A stretch of 64,000 bases of DNA from Piliocolobus tephrosceles (GCF_002776525.5 NC_045436.1:8099918-8163917), one strand, 5' to 3'; positions 34,860 through 46,060 are shown, counted from the stretch's first letter. Notes: generated by a model from the sequence alone, not told the origin. Translations and numbers: made by a program.

Positions 34860-35100
34860 ATATAATTGGAGGAAGGGGTTGCCCAACCAAAGCTCAGGCT
34901 TTTGGTAGAGGACTGTCAACCTGGTGGCCTGGTAGAGGGGAAGCCAGATCTCCTGCTGCTGCTACACTAGCATCACCTCCTGTGCTTCCCATCAGCCAAA
35001 CCCAATCAAGAATGAGATGGCCACAGAGTGTGGGCGACTTAGGGTGCACAGAGCTGACTGGAGATTGATAGGGAACTCATCTGGAAGGGCAAACAGAAAT
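34860..35100 (+). repeat. Dispersed repeat module, family not named
   Basis: 'cttcccatcagccaaacccaatcaagaatgagatggcc...gggtgcacagagctgactggagattgatagggaactcatctggaagggcaaac' is similar to 53480-53660 here. I recall it as a common primate repeat but cannot name it. Confidence 0.45.
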
Positions 35101-35412
35101 ACCTGGTACAGTAAGGGAAAATGCTGGGCCTGCTGGAAATCATGACTAAGTATTATAAAGGGTGCTGTGTTGGAAAGTTTACATCATTTGAGACAGCTTC
35201 AGAGAAGTGGCAGAGGAGGTATAAGGAAAAGGATGGCTTGCAAGTAAATAGATGCCTGTAGGAAAGCACCATAACAATCCCTACAGCATGAAAGCAGTGA
35301 CAGACAATTGTGAGTCAAACCTGGAAGAAGCTAAATTTCTTTGACCAATTTATTTTTACCCTTGCACCTTCCAGTTGCTTCTATTGCTAGGGCGTGCCAT
35401 GATCCATTATTA

Positions 35413-35575
35413 CAGTGGTTCTCTAACTTGCAGTCAGAACCACCCGGAGAGCTTGCTGATGCACACACTACTGTATTCTATCCCCAGAGTCTCAAGCTTG
35501 GTAGGTCTGGAGTAGGGACTGAGAATTGGCATTTCCATCAGTTTCCCAGGTGATGCTGCTCTTGGTCCAGAGAAC
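35413..35575 (+). mobile_element. MER5-type hAT element
   Basis: 'cagtggttctctaacttgcagtcagaaccacccggagagcttgctgatgc', 'ggtaggtctggagtagggactgagaattggcatttccatcag', 'ccaggtgatgctgctcttggtccagagaac' follow the MER5 consensus, both ends included. Confidence 0.8.
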
Positions 35576-35965
35576 TCACTAAAGCCCCTTCATCTTCTTG
35601 GTGTCTCTTAACCCTGCCTACATATTCATTCAACTGTCTTCAGCTTCTCCTTTTGGTGAGTGCTCTCTTTGTACCACCAGGACGTGGCTGATACACTCGG
35701 GTACCTTTTGCCAATTATTATGGAGACACATGTATTCACTGCATCACAAAATAAATGGCAAAGAGACATGGCATTGTAAACTGCACATGGCACAGTCCTT
35801 ATCCTGCCTATAAGCTGACACACACAGGGGCTGTGCAGCCCTCAGTCTTCCTGGCAGGAGTTCCTCTGTTGGGATGGATCTCCTTGGCTGAGAGGTAGGA
35901 ACAAAATCGGGAGTGTGTAGTATCACAGTAGCTAAGGGAAGGGCACCACTCTGAGGGTGGTGGGA

Positions 35966-36278
35966 ATTTTTTTTCTTTTTTTTTTTTTCTTTTTTGAGAC
36001 GAAGTCTCACTCTTGTCCCCCAGGCTGGAGTGCAATAGTCTGATCTTGGCTCACTGCAACCTCCGACTCCCGGGTTCAAGTGATTCCCCTGCTTCAGCCT
36101 CCCAAGTAACTGGGATTACAGGTGCCTGCCACCATGCCTGGCTAATTTTTATATTTTTAGTAGAGATGGGGTTTCACCATGTTGGTCAGGCTGGTCTCGA
36201 ACTCCTGACCTCAGGTGATCTGCCTGCCTTGGCCTCCCAAAGTGCTGGGATTACAGGTGTGAGTCACCATGCCTGGCT
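35966..36278 (-). mobile_element. AluS SINE
   Basis: Long T/C-interrupted tail, 'gagacgaagtctcactcttgtcccccagg' to 'gtgagtcaccatgcctggc'. The flanks share ggtggtgg (35956-35963, 36279-36286). The 104-codon plus-strand frame at 36013-36327 is Alu. Confidence 0.92.
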
Positions 36279-36288
36279 GGTGGTGGAG

Positions 36289-37469
36289 ATATTAACAGGG
36301 CCCTGTTATGGGATGATGGTGACATAGTGCTGCAGGGGGTGGAGCTGCCTTGGCTGCATTTGGATGGTCACCATGAGATGCCCATTTGTATAACTAACTA
36401 GGGCTCAGTGGGCTTGATGTATTCATATGAAAGAAATAATCAACAAATAAATACAATAGCTCTTAATTCAATATGCCATGATATGCTTGCTATGTCATTT
36501 GGGTTATTTTGCTTATTTACCTTTTTGCTGTGCCATTTCATTTATCAGTCTATCATTTCCCATAGCTTTTTGCTCTTGATATCTAACTAGAGTCCAGAAG
36601 AACTTTCTGCTATGTCAGATTCACGGACTACAACAAGGACAAGCGATGACAGGAATCTACTGGAAGTGTTCTCAAACAATCAAAAAAATGCAAAACAAAA
36701 TGAATTATAGGCCACACTTTTATTTAACAATTTGTCCAGTTAGATCATCTGTGAATCAATTAGGTACAGCATGATTAGAATAAGTTCTGCAGTTTCATGC
36801 ATGAACAGTCTTTCAATATGACCTTTGGGCTACTACTAAATGTCAGTTATTAATACACGGATGTGTTAATTTAGAAGCTAATTGCCCTTTTTCATATATG
36901 AGACCAAAATATGCAGGTGCATCTCTGCTGATTTAAAGGAACTCTGGAATATATATATTTACAGTTTTTAATACATAGTGATTATTCAGGAAAGTAACAT
37001 TTAAAAAAACCCACCATCTCAAACTATGATGATCATTACAATTGATGTATGATGTTTTCCAAGAAAGTTTGCATTTTTACTATAGAGAAAATGGAGTACA
37101 GTAGCAAAAAAGAGCAAATCTCTCTGTTCTCATAATGAATTTTTAAGGTTCTAAAGCAGTGAAAAGGTTCAGACAGATGAATGATCTTTGGACTTCAGGA
37201 TTTCAACCTCTGACTTGGATTTGTTCTGCAGATGGAACATTCTATGTTGGTGAGAGCAGGAACGTGGGAAAGTCGACATTAATAATTTTTATACTTCTTA
37301 AAAGAAATACTGGGTGATCCCCAAACACAGTGGGGGCTTTAAGTATTTCTCTATGTAACCACAACTTCACAACTTTCACAGCCTTACCTGTACGTATTTG
37401 CTGAAGACTGAACGAATGAGTCCCAGTACTTATGCTGGAGGGAACCTAACCTGATGCCCACTTATTCAT
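36289..37469. other. Unique AT-rich sequence
   Basis: No repeat recognised over about 1.2 kb. Confidence 0.4.
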
Positions 37470-38028
37470 GATGTAATTACTTATTTGGCCAACATTTTCT
37501 GTGTGTCTCTCAGTTAGGCACTATGCTAGTCTGTGTGGGATAAGTAGGTTCTCTTACCAACAACCAGTTTAAGTAGAATGATAACCATGTCTTGATTTTG
37601 AATAAACCAATTTTTTAAAGTTACATAATAATAAAGCTCAATTACTCGCTAAGGGAATAGGATAAAGTCACCAAGGGCAAGCGTGTCCTGTAGACAGTCT
37701 CTCCTCTTACTTTCCCCCTTCCTCTTGGCCAAGAAAATGCCTGCATGCAGTCCAATCCAAATCCCTTCTACTGATGAACCGCAGCTGGGCAGGACACACC
37801 CTGTCATTCCTATGCATCCATCTAGCAACTCCTCCATCCATCCATTTACTCATTTGTTCACTCCGAAATTATTTCTGTTCTAGGCTCTGAGAATGCACCA
37901 GTGACTGAAACGAACAAAAATGTACGTCTCACGGGTCATAGATTTTAGTGGGAGTGACAGACAACAAAACAATAAAGAAGTACAAATGTAGCATATGTCA
38001 GAATAGGTAAGTGCTTGCGATAGACAAT
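37470..38028 (+). mobile_element. L2 LINE, upstream part
   Basis: 'ttatttggccaacattttctgtgtgtctctcagttaggcactatgc', and from about 37840 'ccatttactcatttgttcactccgaaattatttctgttctaggctctgagaatgcaccagtgactgaaacgaacaaaaatg' are L2. These may be two pieces. Confidence 0.7.
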
Positions 38029-38145
38029 GTTGGAGTTCCTCTAACATTTGTATGTTGAGATTCTAACCCCTACTGTGATTGTATGAGGAGGCGGGGCCTT
38101 TGGGAGGTCATTAGGTCATGAGGGTGGAGCCTCATCAGTGTTCCA
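38029..38145 (+). mobile_element. MLT1-type LTR 5' fragment in L2
   Basis: 'tgttggagttcctctaacatttgtatgttgagattctaacccctactgtgattgtatgaggaggcggggcctttgggaggtcattaggtcatgagggtgg' is the start of an MLT1A/B-type LTR. The remainder is replaced by a different sequence. Confidence 0.75.
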
Positions 38146-38460
38146 CCAAAGTTTTGCTTTCCTCCCATAGTGTGAAGATGTTACTGCAGAAACACAGGCT
38201 TATCCAGGGACTATATTTCCAGGTCTCCTTCATGTCTGGATAGGAACATGTGGCAAGTTTTGCCACTGTCACGTGCATACAAGTGACGTGCGTCATTTTC
38301 TGGCTTAAGGAGTGGGTATAAATTTCCACCTACCCATTCCCCACCCATGTGCTGAATGCACTGGACTCCACAGCCCGGAGGTGCTGGGGGAGCCAAAAGA
38401 CGTGTTTTTGTTTCTTAGTCACCACATGGAGGAAAGTTGCTTGTGAATCAGGAACACTCA
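38146..38460 (+). mobile_element. LTR-like fragment, family not named
   Basis: 'aggctta', 'gggactatatttccaggtctccttcatgtctggataggaacatgtggcaag', 'acaagtgacgtgcgtcattttctggcttaagg' resemble the element at 19781-20130. It appears joined to or inserted in the MLT1 piece. Confidence 0.5.
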
Positions 38461-38539
38461 CATAAATAAGAAATACATTTCTATTTTGATAAGATCCTGA
38501 AGTTTTTTGTTGTTGTTGTTATAGAAACTATAGAATAAT

Positions 38540-39180
38540 TGTAACGAATTTTGCAGAGGGAGAAAGGATAGGAGTTGCTGGGGAAGAGGGGGCTTCGCAA
38601 TTTTGTACAGTGTGGCCAGAGGTCTCCATGGGAAGGTGGCCTTCATGTGGAGACCTGAAGGTGGCAGAGAGCAAGCCACGTGGGTATCTAGTGGGAAAGC
38701 CTTTTTAGAAAGAGGAAACCAAACGTGCAATGTGTGTAAGTGGAAGTTTCTCGGGAACATCAAGCGAAGCGAAATGACTGGAGTGGTGTAAACCAGAGCG
38801 GGCAGGGGCTGAGGTCAGAGAGGTAATGGGGAAGTGTAAAGGATGCAGGGCATGATAGCATTGTAAGTAGTTTGGCTTTTAATCTAAGGGTGATGGGAAG
38901 TCATCAGGGGCTCTAAACAGAAGAGCAGTGACATGACCCATTTAGCTAACAGGATTACTTTGGTTGCTGCGTTGAGGTTAAACCAAAGAGGGAAAAGCAG
39001 AGAAAAGAACTGTTAAGATGCCATTCCAATAATCCAGTAAGACACGATGGGCGCTTGGACTGAGGGGCTGTAGCAGAGGTGGGGAGAAGTGGGTGGAGTG
39101 TGGGTACATCGAGAAGGTAGTGTCAAGAGTAATTGCTGATGGACTGGCTGTGCATGTGAGAGGAAGAGAGGAACCTGTCA
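38540..39180 (+). mobile_element. L2 LINE, downstream part
   Basis: 'gtcagagaggtaatggggaagtg', 'gcagggcatgatagcattgtaagtagtttggcttttaatctaagggtgatgggaagtcatcaggggctctaaacagaagagcagtgacatgacc' and 'ccaataatccagtaagacacgatgggcgcttggactgagg' match L2 in order, continuing from before 38028. Confidence 0.88.
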
Positions 39181-39185
39181 TGACA

Positions 39186-39388
39186 TAGTGATGGTTTGTT
39201 TTGTGCGTCAAAGATCAACTAGAATCAGCCGGTTACTTGTCCAAACACTAGTCTAGAGGTTGTTATGAAGGTATTTTGTGGATATGATTAGCATGTGCAA
39301 TCATTTGATTTTAAATCAAGCAGATTATTACCCTCTCTAATGTGGGTGGGCTTCATCCAAGCAGCTGAAGGCCTGAAGAGCAAAAACT
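39186..39388 (+). mobile_element. MLT2-like ERVL LTR, 5' part
   Basis: 'tagtgatggtttgttttgtgcgtcaa', 'gtctagaggttgttatgaaggtattttgtggatatgattagc', 'taatgtgggtgggcttcatccaagcagctgaaggcctgaagagcaaaaactg' match an ERVL-type LTR. It is broken by an Alu and resumes to about 39765. Confidence 0.7.
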
Positions 39389-39667
39389 GGCCAGGCACAG
39401 TGGTTCACGTATGTAATCTCAACACTTTGGGAGGCCGAGGCAGTCAGATCACGAGGTCAACGGATCAAGACCATCCTGGCCAACATGGTAAACTAAAAAT
39501 ACAAAATTAGCCGGATATGGTGGTGTGCACCTGTAGTCCCAGCTACTCAGGAGGCTGAGACAGGAGAATCGCTTAAATCCAGGATTTAGAGATTGTGTGA
39601 GCTGAGATTGCATCACTGCACTCCAGCCTGGATGACATAGTAAAACTGTCTCAGAACAAAAAAGAGG
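39389..39667 (+). mobile_element. Alu SINE inside the LTR
   Basis: 'ggccaggcacagtggttcacg' to 'gatgacatagtaaaactgtctcag' plus an A-rich tail. The target duplication aaaaactg is at 39382-39389 (sharing its last base with the Alu start) and 39668-39675. A deletion occurs at 'aacatggtaaactaaaaatac'. Confidence 0.9.
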
Positions 39668-39765
39668 AAAAACTGAGGTTTCTCTCTTTCCCTCCACATA
39701 CATATACATATATACACATGTATGTTTATGCATATTTATATATAGCATACGTGTATCTATATGTT
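39668..39765 (+). mobile_element. MLT2-like LTR, 3' part with TA-rich tail
   Basis: Continues 'aaaaactgaggtttctctctttccctcc', then a (TA/CA)-rich stretch (39700-39762), the same place where the LTR at 55601 has a microsatellite. Confidence 0.55.
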
Positions 39766-39908
39766 AGCAGGAAAGAGACAGCCCATGATGTAACTTCCCC
39801 CCAATTGCCACAAGAATGGCCATGTCTGTTCAGTTCCTGACTGTGGCCTCCTCTCTTGATTTTGTCTATGTGACTCCCTCCAGAAGCCTATACTATTACC
39901 GTGCTCTG

Positions 39909-39960
39909 CAACAATTTTTTTAAAGCTCTTGCGCCAACAATTTTTTTAAAGCTCTTGCGC
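39909..39960. repeat. Perfect 26-bp tandem duplication
   Basis: Two identical copies at 39909-39934 and 39935-39960. Each has a T7 run followed by aaagctcttgcgc. No mismatch over 26 bp, CpG sites included, implies a very recent event. Confidence 0.93.
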
Positions 39961-40084
39961 CCTTTCTTCCCAGGAAATCCTACATAGAAAGCTAATATGT
40001 AAACATGTAAAAGGAGAAGCATCACCCCAGGTTGGAAGCAGAAGTGGTAGGTCTCTGTCCTATCTGTTCCGCTCCACTCCACCC

Positions 40085-40150
40085 TCTCAGCCCGTAGAAG
40101 TTTCCAAGGTAGCTTGGTGGCTCCCTGAACCCAGTTTGACAACCACTGTC
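40085..40150 (+). mobile_element. Possible hAT (MER5-type) 3' end
   Basis: 'ccctgaacccagtttgacaaccactg' ends like the hAT terminal repeat 'gtttgagaaccactg'. Too short for a firm call. Confidence 0.35.
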
Positions 40151-43100
40151 TTATGGAAGAGACCCTCTGACAGGCGGGGATCAGTATGGTGGAACCCACA
40201 CTCCCCACTTAGGTAAGGCCCTTGTTCACCTGCAGCCGTCTCAGCTGAACTGCAACAAACATGTTTTTCCATGTCAAATTAGCATGTATTGGGATATCCT
40301 CTTTTCATCAACTTGATCATTCGATGGAAACTGACTACTGATGTCCCTCGTGAAGATTGATTAGTTTTTCAATCCCATGTTTAGCTGTGATTAGCACATC
40401 CGTGTTTATTTTCACTGCAGAGTAAATACATACCAGATGTTTATACCTATAATGAGGTGAACTAGTATTAAGGTGCAATGTTAATTGTGTAACAATTACA
40501 ATAAAAATTTTAGGTCACAAAAATTCATTTTTCAACTTTCTCGTTTGCTATACCCACATGCCTCCCTTCTGCTGCTGATGCTGAGAAAATTTTGATGGCT
40601 AAATCCCATTAGAATTAATGTGACTTACTCCTGTAAATCTCATGGAGACAAATAAGAAATAAACAACCTCATGTTTTCAGAGATAGCTCTCACAATATTT
40701 ATGTAAGTCTGTTAGTAGAATACATATATTTTTCTCTTTCCTGCTTCTTATGAAATCCCCTAGCAGATGACAAAAAGGGTGAGGATGAATATAGAATATG
40801 CTTTTCATAAAAGGGTATATGGAGGATGCTCATTTCAAAATAATACAAGTAACTTATTAATTAATTTCAAAAACTAAAATGAAAAATGCTGTGAAAACTC
40901 AGCTTTCATGCTAACCAAAAAATTGTAAACAGCCACGACTGAATTGTTTTGTGAAAATCAGAGCAGATTCTAGTAGCTTGATTCATTAAGGAAATGGTTA
41001 TATTAATTTAAAGTGATTGAAATTTTGATGTAAATTATGGATCATCCATTAGAGAGGAGCAGAGGCTTTTAGCACATTAATCTGAAAGAGCAATAGAGGG
41101 ATATCTTATTTCCTACAAGAGAGACTTAAAATATATGTATCCTTAGCTACCTCACAACGGTAAGATCAATCACTGAAGGCATATGGTACTAGCAATACAA
41201 AATACATAGGAAAACAGATAACATATGGTTTGGATTTGCAAGGTATGCTGTGTGAAAAAAAGTGTTTCACACCTTTCCCCTTGATGATAAATGGCTATAA
41301 AGGAAATAAAGTCTCTTGCAAAAAAAAAAAAAAAAAAAGGTTTAAAAAAATAAAATAATCAAACAGATGTGTCCATTGAAAATGGATCCGTTGGAGAGGC
41401 TGAATTTTTTTTCAGAGGATAGAAGAAAGAATGCCACATTTGTGACTTCAATATTTCTTACTCAGTGTGAACTTTCAAGGAGCAAATGGCCAATGTTTAC
41501 AGCCCCATAAGGCCAAGAGCGATAAAAGGGAAATTTACAGTTGGCAAAGGCAAATATGTAAATAAGGTTTATAGCTCCGCCAAACATCAGGCATTCTAAA
41601 TTGTGACAAGACAGAATATTTGTTAACTGAATGAGACCGTTGCCAAATGCTACCTACCATTGATGTGTTAGACTGAGGCTATGGATGTGGATGAACTGAA
41701 GATGGAAGTCACATTTTTCTCTTAAGAGCAAACCACAAATATGGAAGAAAGTAAAAGGGAAGAGCTTCTTCACTTTCCCTGAATAAAATGGCAGCATGAT
41801 CTTAAATAAAAAACAGCATATTGCATAAAGGAATTGATAAAGAACATTAGTTTGTTGCCCCGCAGGGGTTGACACGACTCTATTTAGTGTCCCTGGTTGT
41901 GTGTGGGAACAAATGCTGCTGAACCAAATTTATGTCCCATGTGCTAAAGCCCTCCAGGCATAAATTCCCAAAGCCCATTTCAGAGCACCTTTGGAACCTT
42001 TTGAGAAAATGGACACATTAGTAGTGCCTTCACACATCAGTTCTGAGTCTATAGAATCCCTTTTTTCTTAACTATATCCAAGTAGTCATAACCCTCAGGC
42101 CCTGGACGAAATCAGATGAAGAGGCATCTTTCAGATTAGTTCTGGACTATAACAACTTGATAATTCTCATTTAGGCCTCAGGGTCATTTAGAATATTCTC
42201 TGGAAAAGCACCAGAGACCATAATATTTCGGGAAGCTCCCTCCCTGCTTTGGAGTGTGGCTCCTCTGGGACCTATTTGCACCTGATTACAAAAAAAGAAA
42301 AACAAAATTCAACGTCAGGTGCACTATTACCCAAATATACAAGTCCTCGTGTGTACTGCAGCTCATTTGTACCAGATGATCTAGAATAGCTGCTAAAATA
42401 AAGGTTATTTACCCTCCCTTTCAACACAGACTACATAAGCCTTCTTACCTTTGGTGTTTTCCTTGGGTAATTTGCCTTTGAATTTTAAAATATTGAACAA
42501 CAAATCAACAACATTTCCTGTGAGGCTACTGCTGCAAGTTTGTTGCTGAGGGAATTCACAGAGCAATAACTGCATAGGCTTTGTCCTCAACAACCATATG
42601 AGATTAACATCTGTATGGTGTAAGTGGTTTGGACTCCTTCTGAAGTTCCCCCAGGGAAGAGAAATTGGGGTACTTCTGGAAGGATAGCCAAATTTCAGAC
42701 AGAAATCTAAGAGCATGTTTGTCGTGGAGAAAATCCTCACCTAAAGTTGCTATTTTAGCACTCTACTTCTCCTTTAAGTCAAGGAAACAGAACAAACCCA
42801 AAATGACACTTATTTTAATTGGTTATAGGACTACTGCTGAAGATTTACTTTACGGAAGTTGTTTTGTTTGGTTTAAGATTTCCAACTCAAAAGGGTGCCC
42901 ACTGTGGCTCAACGCAGTCATATTCTGAACTGCCTCCTTTAAAATGGAAGGGCTCTCAGGAAGGCAACATTCAGGGAATCAGGGAGGTAGAGTCCAAGAA
43001 TGCAGTGAACCCAAGGATGTTATACTACTCCAGGTAAACATCTACTAAAGTGGGGATCATGTATGATCTATACTGAGGAGGAAACTAGATCCCAGGAAGA

Positions 43101-43327
43101 AGATCAAGCTAAAAATCATGTTACTCATGTATAAATTTTACAAAAAGATTCTGGCTTTCCATTACGATATAGATATCATCTCATTTTCCCATATTTCTGT
43201 GCACTGGAATCCTGGGATCAGAATATCAAAAATTAGTTTACTTAATATTTTCAAAGCTCTTTAAAAAGCTTCAGGCAGTTGGTGTAGAATGCAGGAGTCT
43301 ATTTTTATGATGGAAAATATGCCCACA
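40151..43327. other. Repeat-poor unique sequence
   Basis: About 3.2 kb without recognised transposons. One A run (41320-41338) is preceded by AATAAA at 41305-41310, listed separately. Confidence 0.45.
41232..41338 (+). other. Possible small polyadenylated retrocopy
   Basis: AATAAA (41305-41310), 9 nt later a 19-base A run (41320-41338). This is the pattern of a reverse-transcribed mRNA 3' end. Only a 5-bp match (ggttt at 41227-41231 and 41339-41343) could be a target duplication, so it is weak. Confidence 0.25.
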
Positions 43328-43681
43328 TGACATGATTTGGCTCTGTGTCCCCACCTACATTTCATGTGGAATTTTAATCCCCAAATGTCAAGGTAGGGAC
43401 CTGGTGGGAGGTGATTGGATCATGGAGGCGGATTTCCTCTATGCAGTTCTTGTAATAGTGAGTGAGTTCTCATGAGATATGACGGTTTAAAAGTGTGGCA
43501 CTTCCCCATCCCGCTCTCTCTCTCCTGCTGCCATGTAAGACGTGCCTGCTTTCCCTTTGCCTTCTGCCATGATTGTAAATTTCCTGAGGCCTCCCCAGCC
43601 ATACAGAACTGTGAGTCAATTAAACCTCTTTCTTTAAAAATTACCACGTCTCAGGTAGCAGTGTGAAAACAGACTAACACA
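43328..43681 (+). mobile_element. MST/THE1-type MaLR solo LTR
   Basis: 'tgacatgatttggctctgtgtcccc', 'gggacctggtgggaggtgattggatcatggaggcgg', 'gagtgagttctcatgagat', 'ctgctgccatgtaagacgtgcctgctttccctttgccttctgccatgattg' and 'cagaactgtgagtcaattaaacctctttctttaaaaattacc' are all in consensus order. No internal sequence. Confidence 0.93.
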
Positions 43682-43867
43682 TCACACCTCATACTCAGCC
43701 AGTGGTAACAACCTGGATTCGTGTAATAGCAATAGGTTTATCTTACTCTAAAAAACTCATTGCTTTTTTTGTGCTCTAATGATTTTAGCAATTGCTTTTC
43801 TCCCCAACTACTACAAGACAATAAATGATAGGCTCTGAAAAATAGCCACAAAGTTGATACACTAGAG

Positions 43868-44129
43868 CAGTGAATGCCACACTTTTGGCAACCTTTGGAA
43901 ATGACCCTCAAGATTTCTGCCCCTGGTGTACATGCCCTGTGTAATCCTACTCCTTTGATTTAGTGGGACTGTGAATATGATCATTAGATCATTTTGTATA
44001 GCAAAGGTGAGGGGATTTCGCAGATGCATTTAAGGCCATCAAGTTAGTTGACTTTGAATTGATAAAAAAGAAGATGTCTTGGGATGGACCTGGACTACTC
44101 AGATGGGCCTTTTAAAATAACTGGCCCAG
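43868..44129 (+). mobile_element. MLT1-type MaLR LTR, 5' part
   Basis: 'tttctgcccctggtgtacatgccctgtgtaatcc', 'gggatttcgcagatgcatttaaggccatcaagttagttgactttgaattgat', 'tgggatggacctggactactcagatgggcc'. Continues after the Alu. Confidence 0.75.
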
Positions 44130-44430
44130 GGCCGGGCGCAGTGGCTCACGCCTGTAATCTCAGCACTTTGGGAGGCCGAGGTGGGTGGATCACGAGGTCA
44201 GGAGTTCAAGACCAGCCTGGCCAAGATGGTAAAACCCTGTCTCTACTAAAAACACAAAATTAGTGACCCGTGGTGGTGGGGCATTCCTGTAATCCCAGCT
44301 ACTCAGTAGGCTGAGGCAGGAGAATCACTTGAACCTGGGAGGCAGAGGTTATGGTGAGCCAAGATTGCGCCATTGCACTCCAGCCTGGACAACAAGAACA
44401 AAACTTTGTCTCAAAAAAAAACACAAAAAA
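44130..44430 (+). mobile_element. AluS (Sg/Sc-like) SINE inside the LTR
   Basis: 'ggccgggcgcagtggctcacgcc' to 'aacaaaactttgtctcaaaaaaaaac'. 'gatcacgaggtcaggagttcaagaccagcctgg' is Sg/Sc-like. The flanks share aactgg(g/c). Confidence 0.93.
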
Positions 44431-44830
44431 CTGGGCTCTTCCTAAGAGAAGAGATTGGTACTATGAGAGAGCCTATGGTAGAGATTAACAAGGAGCTGAG
44501 ATCAGCCTCTAGGAGCTAAAAGTGGTCTCCAGCTAACAGACATCAGGATGCTGGACTGAGGACTGAGGTCCTACAACCACAAAAAGATGGATTCTGCCAA
44601 CAATCTTGAGGAGCTTGGAAGTAGTTGTCTTCCTAGTTAAGTCTGTAGATGAGGACACAGCTGGCTAACTCTTTGATTTCAACCTACTGATACCGCGATC
44701 AGAGAACCCAGCTCGCTTATGCTCGGGATTCTGCCCTACAAAACTGTGAGCCAGTAAGTGGGTAAGTTTTGAGCTGTTACGTTTGTAGAATTTTGTTATG
44801 CAGCAATAGGAAATGAACATGGCATTCCAT
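44431..44830 (+). mobile_element. MLT1-type MaLR LTR, 3' part
   Basis: 'gatcagcctctaggagctaaaagtggtctccagctaacag', 'attctgccaacaatcttgaggagcttggaag', 'gatcagagaacccagctcgcttatgctcggg', 'ttttgttatgcagcaataggaaatgaac' complete the LTR. Confidence 0.78.
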
Positions 44831-45164
44831 CAGTAAAAAATGTGTGCACACATACTTCCCTGTGTGAGTACTGATAGCATATTACTATCAATCTCAACAT
44901 CAAACATTAAAAGAGCTTGTTTTCTTACACTTTTAGTAAAATCCTATGTATAGCAGTTCTAATATTTTCTTTCTGCACCCCATATATTAAGCACCCCTCA
45001 GGTGAAAACACCCCAATTTGTAAACCTCTCACTGCCTTAGAAGATTAGAAATGTGGACTCTCCTTAGAAAATGTCTTGGACTTGGCCCTTCTTAATTAGC
45101 CACTAGAGTCAGATAAGATCTCAGTGTTTCTCCTGTAGGGAAACATTGTTAACTTCTTCTCTTC
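44831..45164. other. Unique sequence, no feature seen
   Basis: Nothing recognised. Confidence 0.35.
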
Positions 45165-45437
45165 CCCTCACCCCACATTTATTTTGTCATAAAGTCCTGG
45201 AGATTCAGCCACCTGCCTAGTTCTGGGCACCAGCATCTCTCCCTTAGATTCCAGTGATTCCATACAATAGACCTTTAGATTCCATACAATAGACCTTTTC
45301 TGCTTCTCTCTTGCCCTGGTCATCTATTTTTCATGCAACACTTAGAGCGATCTTTAAATGGATTCCAGATCTTTAAAGTGATTGTATCACTTTCTAGTTC
45401 AAATCTTTTCCAAATCCAAACCCGTTTGAATGGCCCC
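45165..45437 (+). mobile_element. L2 LINE, upstream part
   Basis: 'tcataaagtcctggagattcagcc' and 'cttagagcgatctttaaatgg...gattgtatcactttctagttcaaatc' are L2. A 22-bp unit is tandemly repeated inside it at 45256-45299. Continues after the LTR. Confidence 0.75.
45256..45299. repeat. 22-bp tandem duplication inside L2
   Basis: Units at 45256-45277 and 45278-45299 begin gattccatacaatagacctt and match at 21 of 22 bases. Recent compared with the L2 that contains them. Confidence 0.92.
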
Positions 45438-45863
45438 TGATATGGTTGGGATGTTTGTTCTGTTCACATCCCATGTTGAAATGTGACTCCCCATGTTGGA
45501 GGTTGGGCCGAGTGGCAGGTGTTGGATCATAGGGGCAGATTCCTCATGAATGTCTGAGCTCCATTCCCGTGGTAAAGAGTGAGTTCTTGCTCTGAGTTCC
45601 CATGAGATCTGGTTGTTTAAAAGAGCACGGCATCTCCCCCACACCCCTTGCTGTGCTCTCACAATGTAACATGCAGGCTCCACTTCCCCTTCCACGATGA
45701 CTGTAACTTTCCTGGGGCCCTCATCAGAAGCAGATGCTGGAGCCATGCTTGTGCAGCCTGCAGAAACATGAACCAATGAAACCTCTTTTCTTTACAAATT
45801 ATCTTGGACTAATTATCTTTTCTCAGGTATCCCTTAATAGCAAAACAAAAATGGACCAACACA
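45438..45863 (+). mobile_element. MSTA/MSTB MaLR solo LTR
   Basis: 'tgatatggttgggatgtttg', 'gactccccatgttggaggttggg', 'gatctggttgtttaaaagagc', 'cttccacgatgactgtaactttcctggggccctcatcagaagcagatgctgg', 'gcctgcagaaacatgaaccaatgaaacctcttttctttac'. The flanks gcccc / gtccc fit a 5-bp duplication with one change. Splits the L2. Confidence 0.94.
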
Positions 45864-46060
45864 GTCCCTATCCACCTTCCTGTCCTCAGCTCCTGTCCTT
45901 CCCATGTGACGCCATGCCCTCCAGCCACACTGGCCTTTTCTTGCTCTTTCATCATGCTCTGCTGTTCCTACATGAGGGCGTTCATGCATAACTGTCCCTT
46001 TGGCCACTGCAGCCTTCTTCCCACCTAGCCTTGCTCCACCCTCCTGATCCTTCAATTTAC
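45864..46060 (+). mobile_element. L2 LINE, downstream part
   Basis: 'atgccctccagccacactggccttttcttgctctttcatcatgctctgctgttcct' then 'ccactgcagccttcttcccac' continue the L2 ORF2 3' region. Confidence 0.8.
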
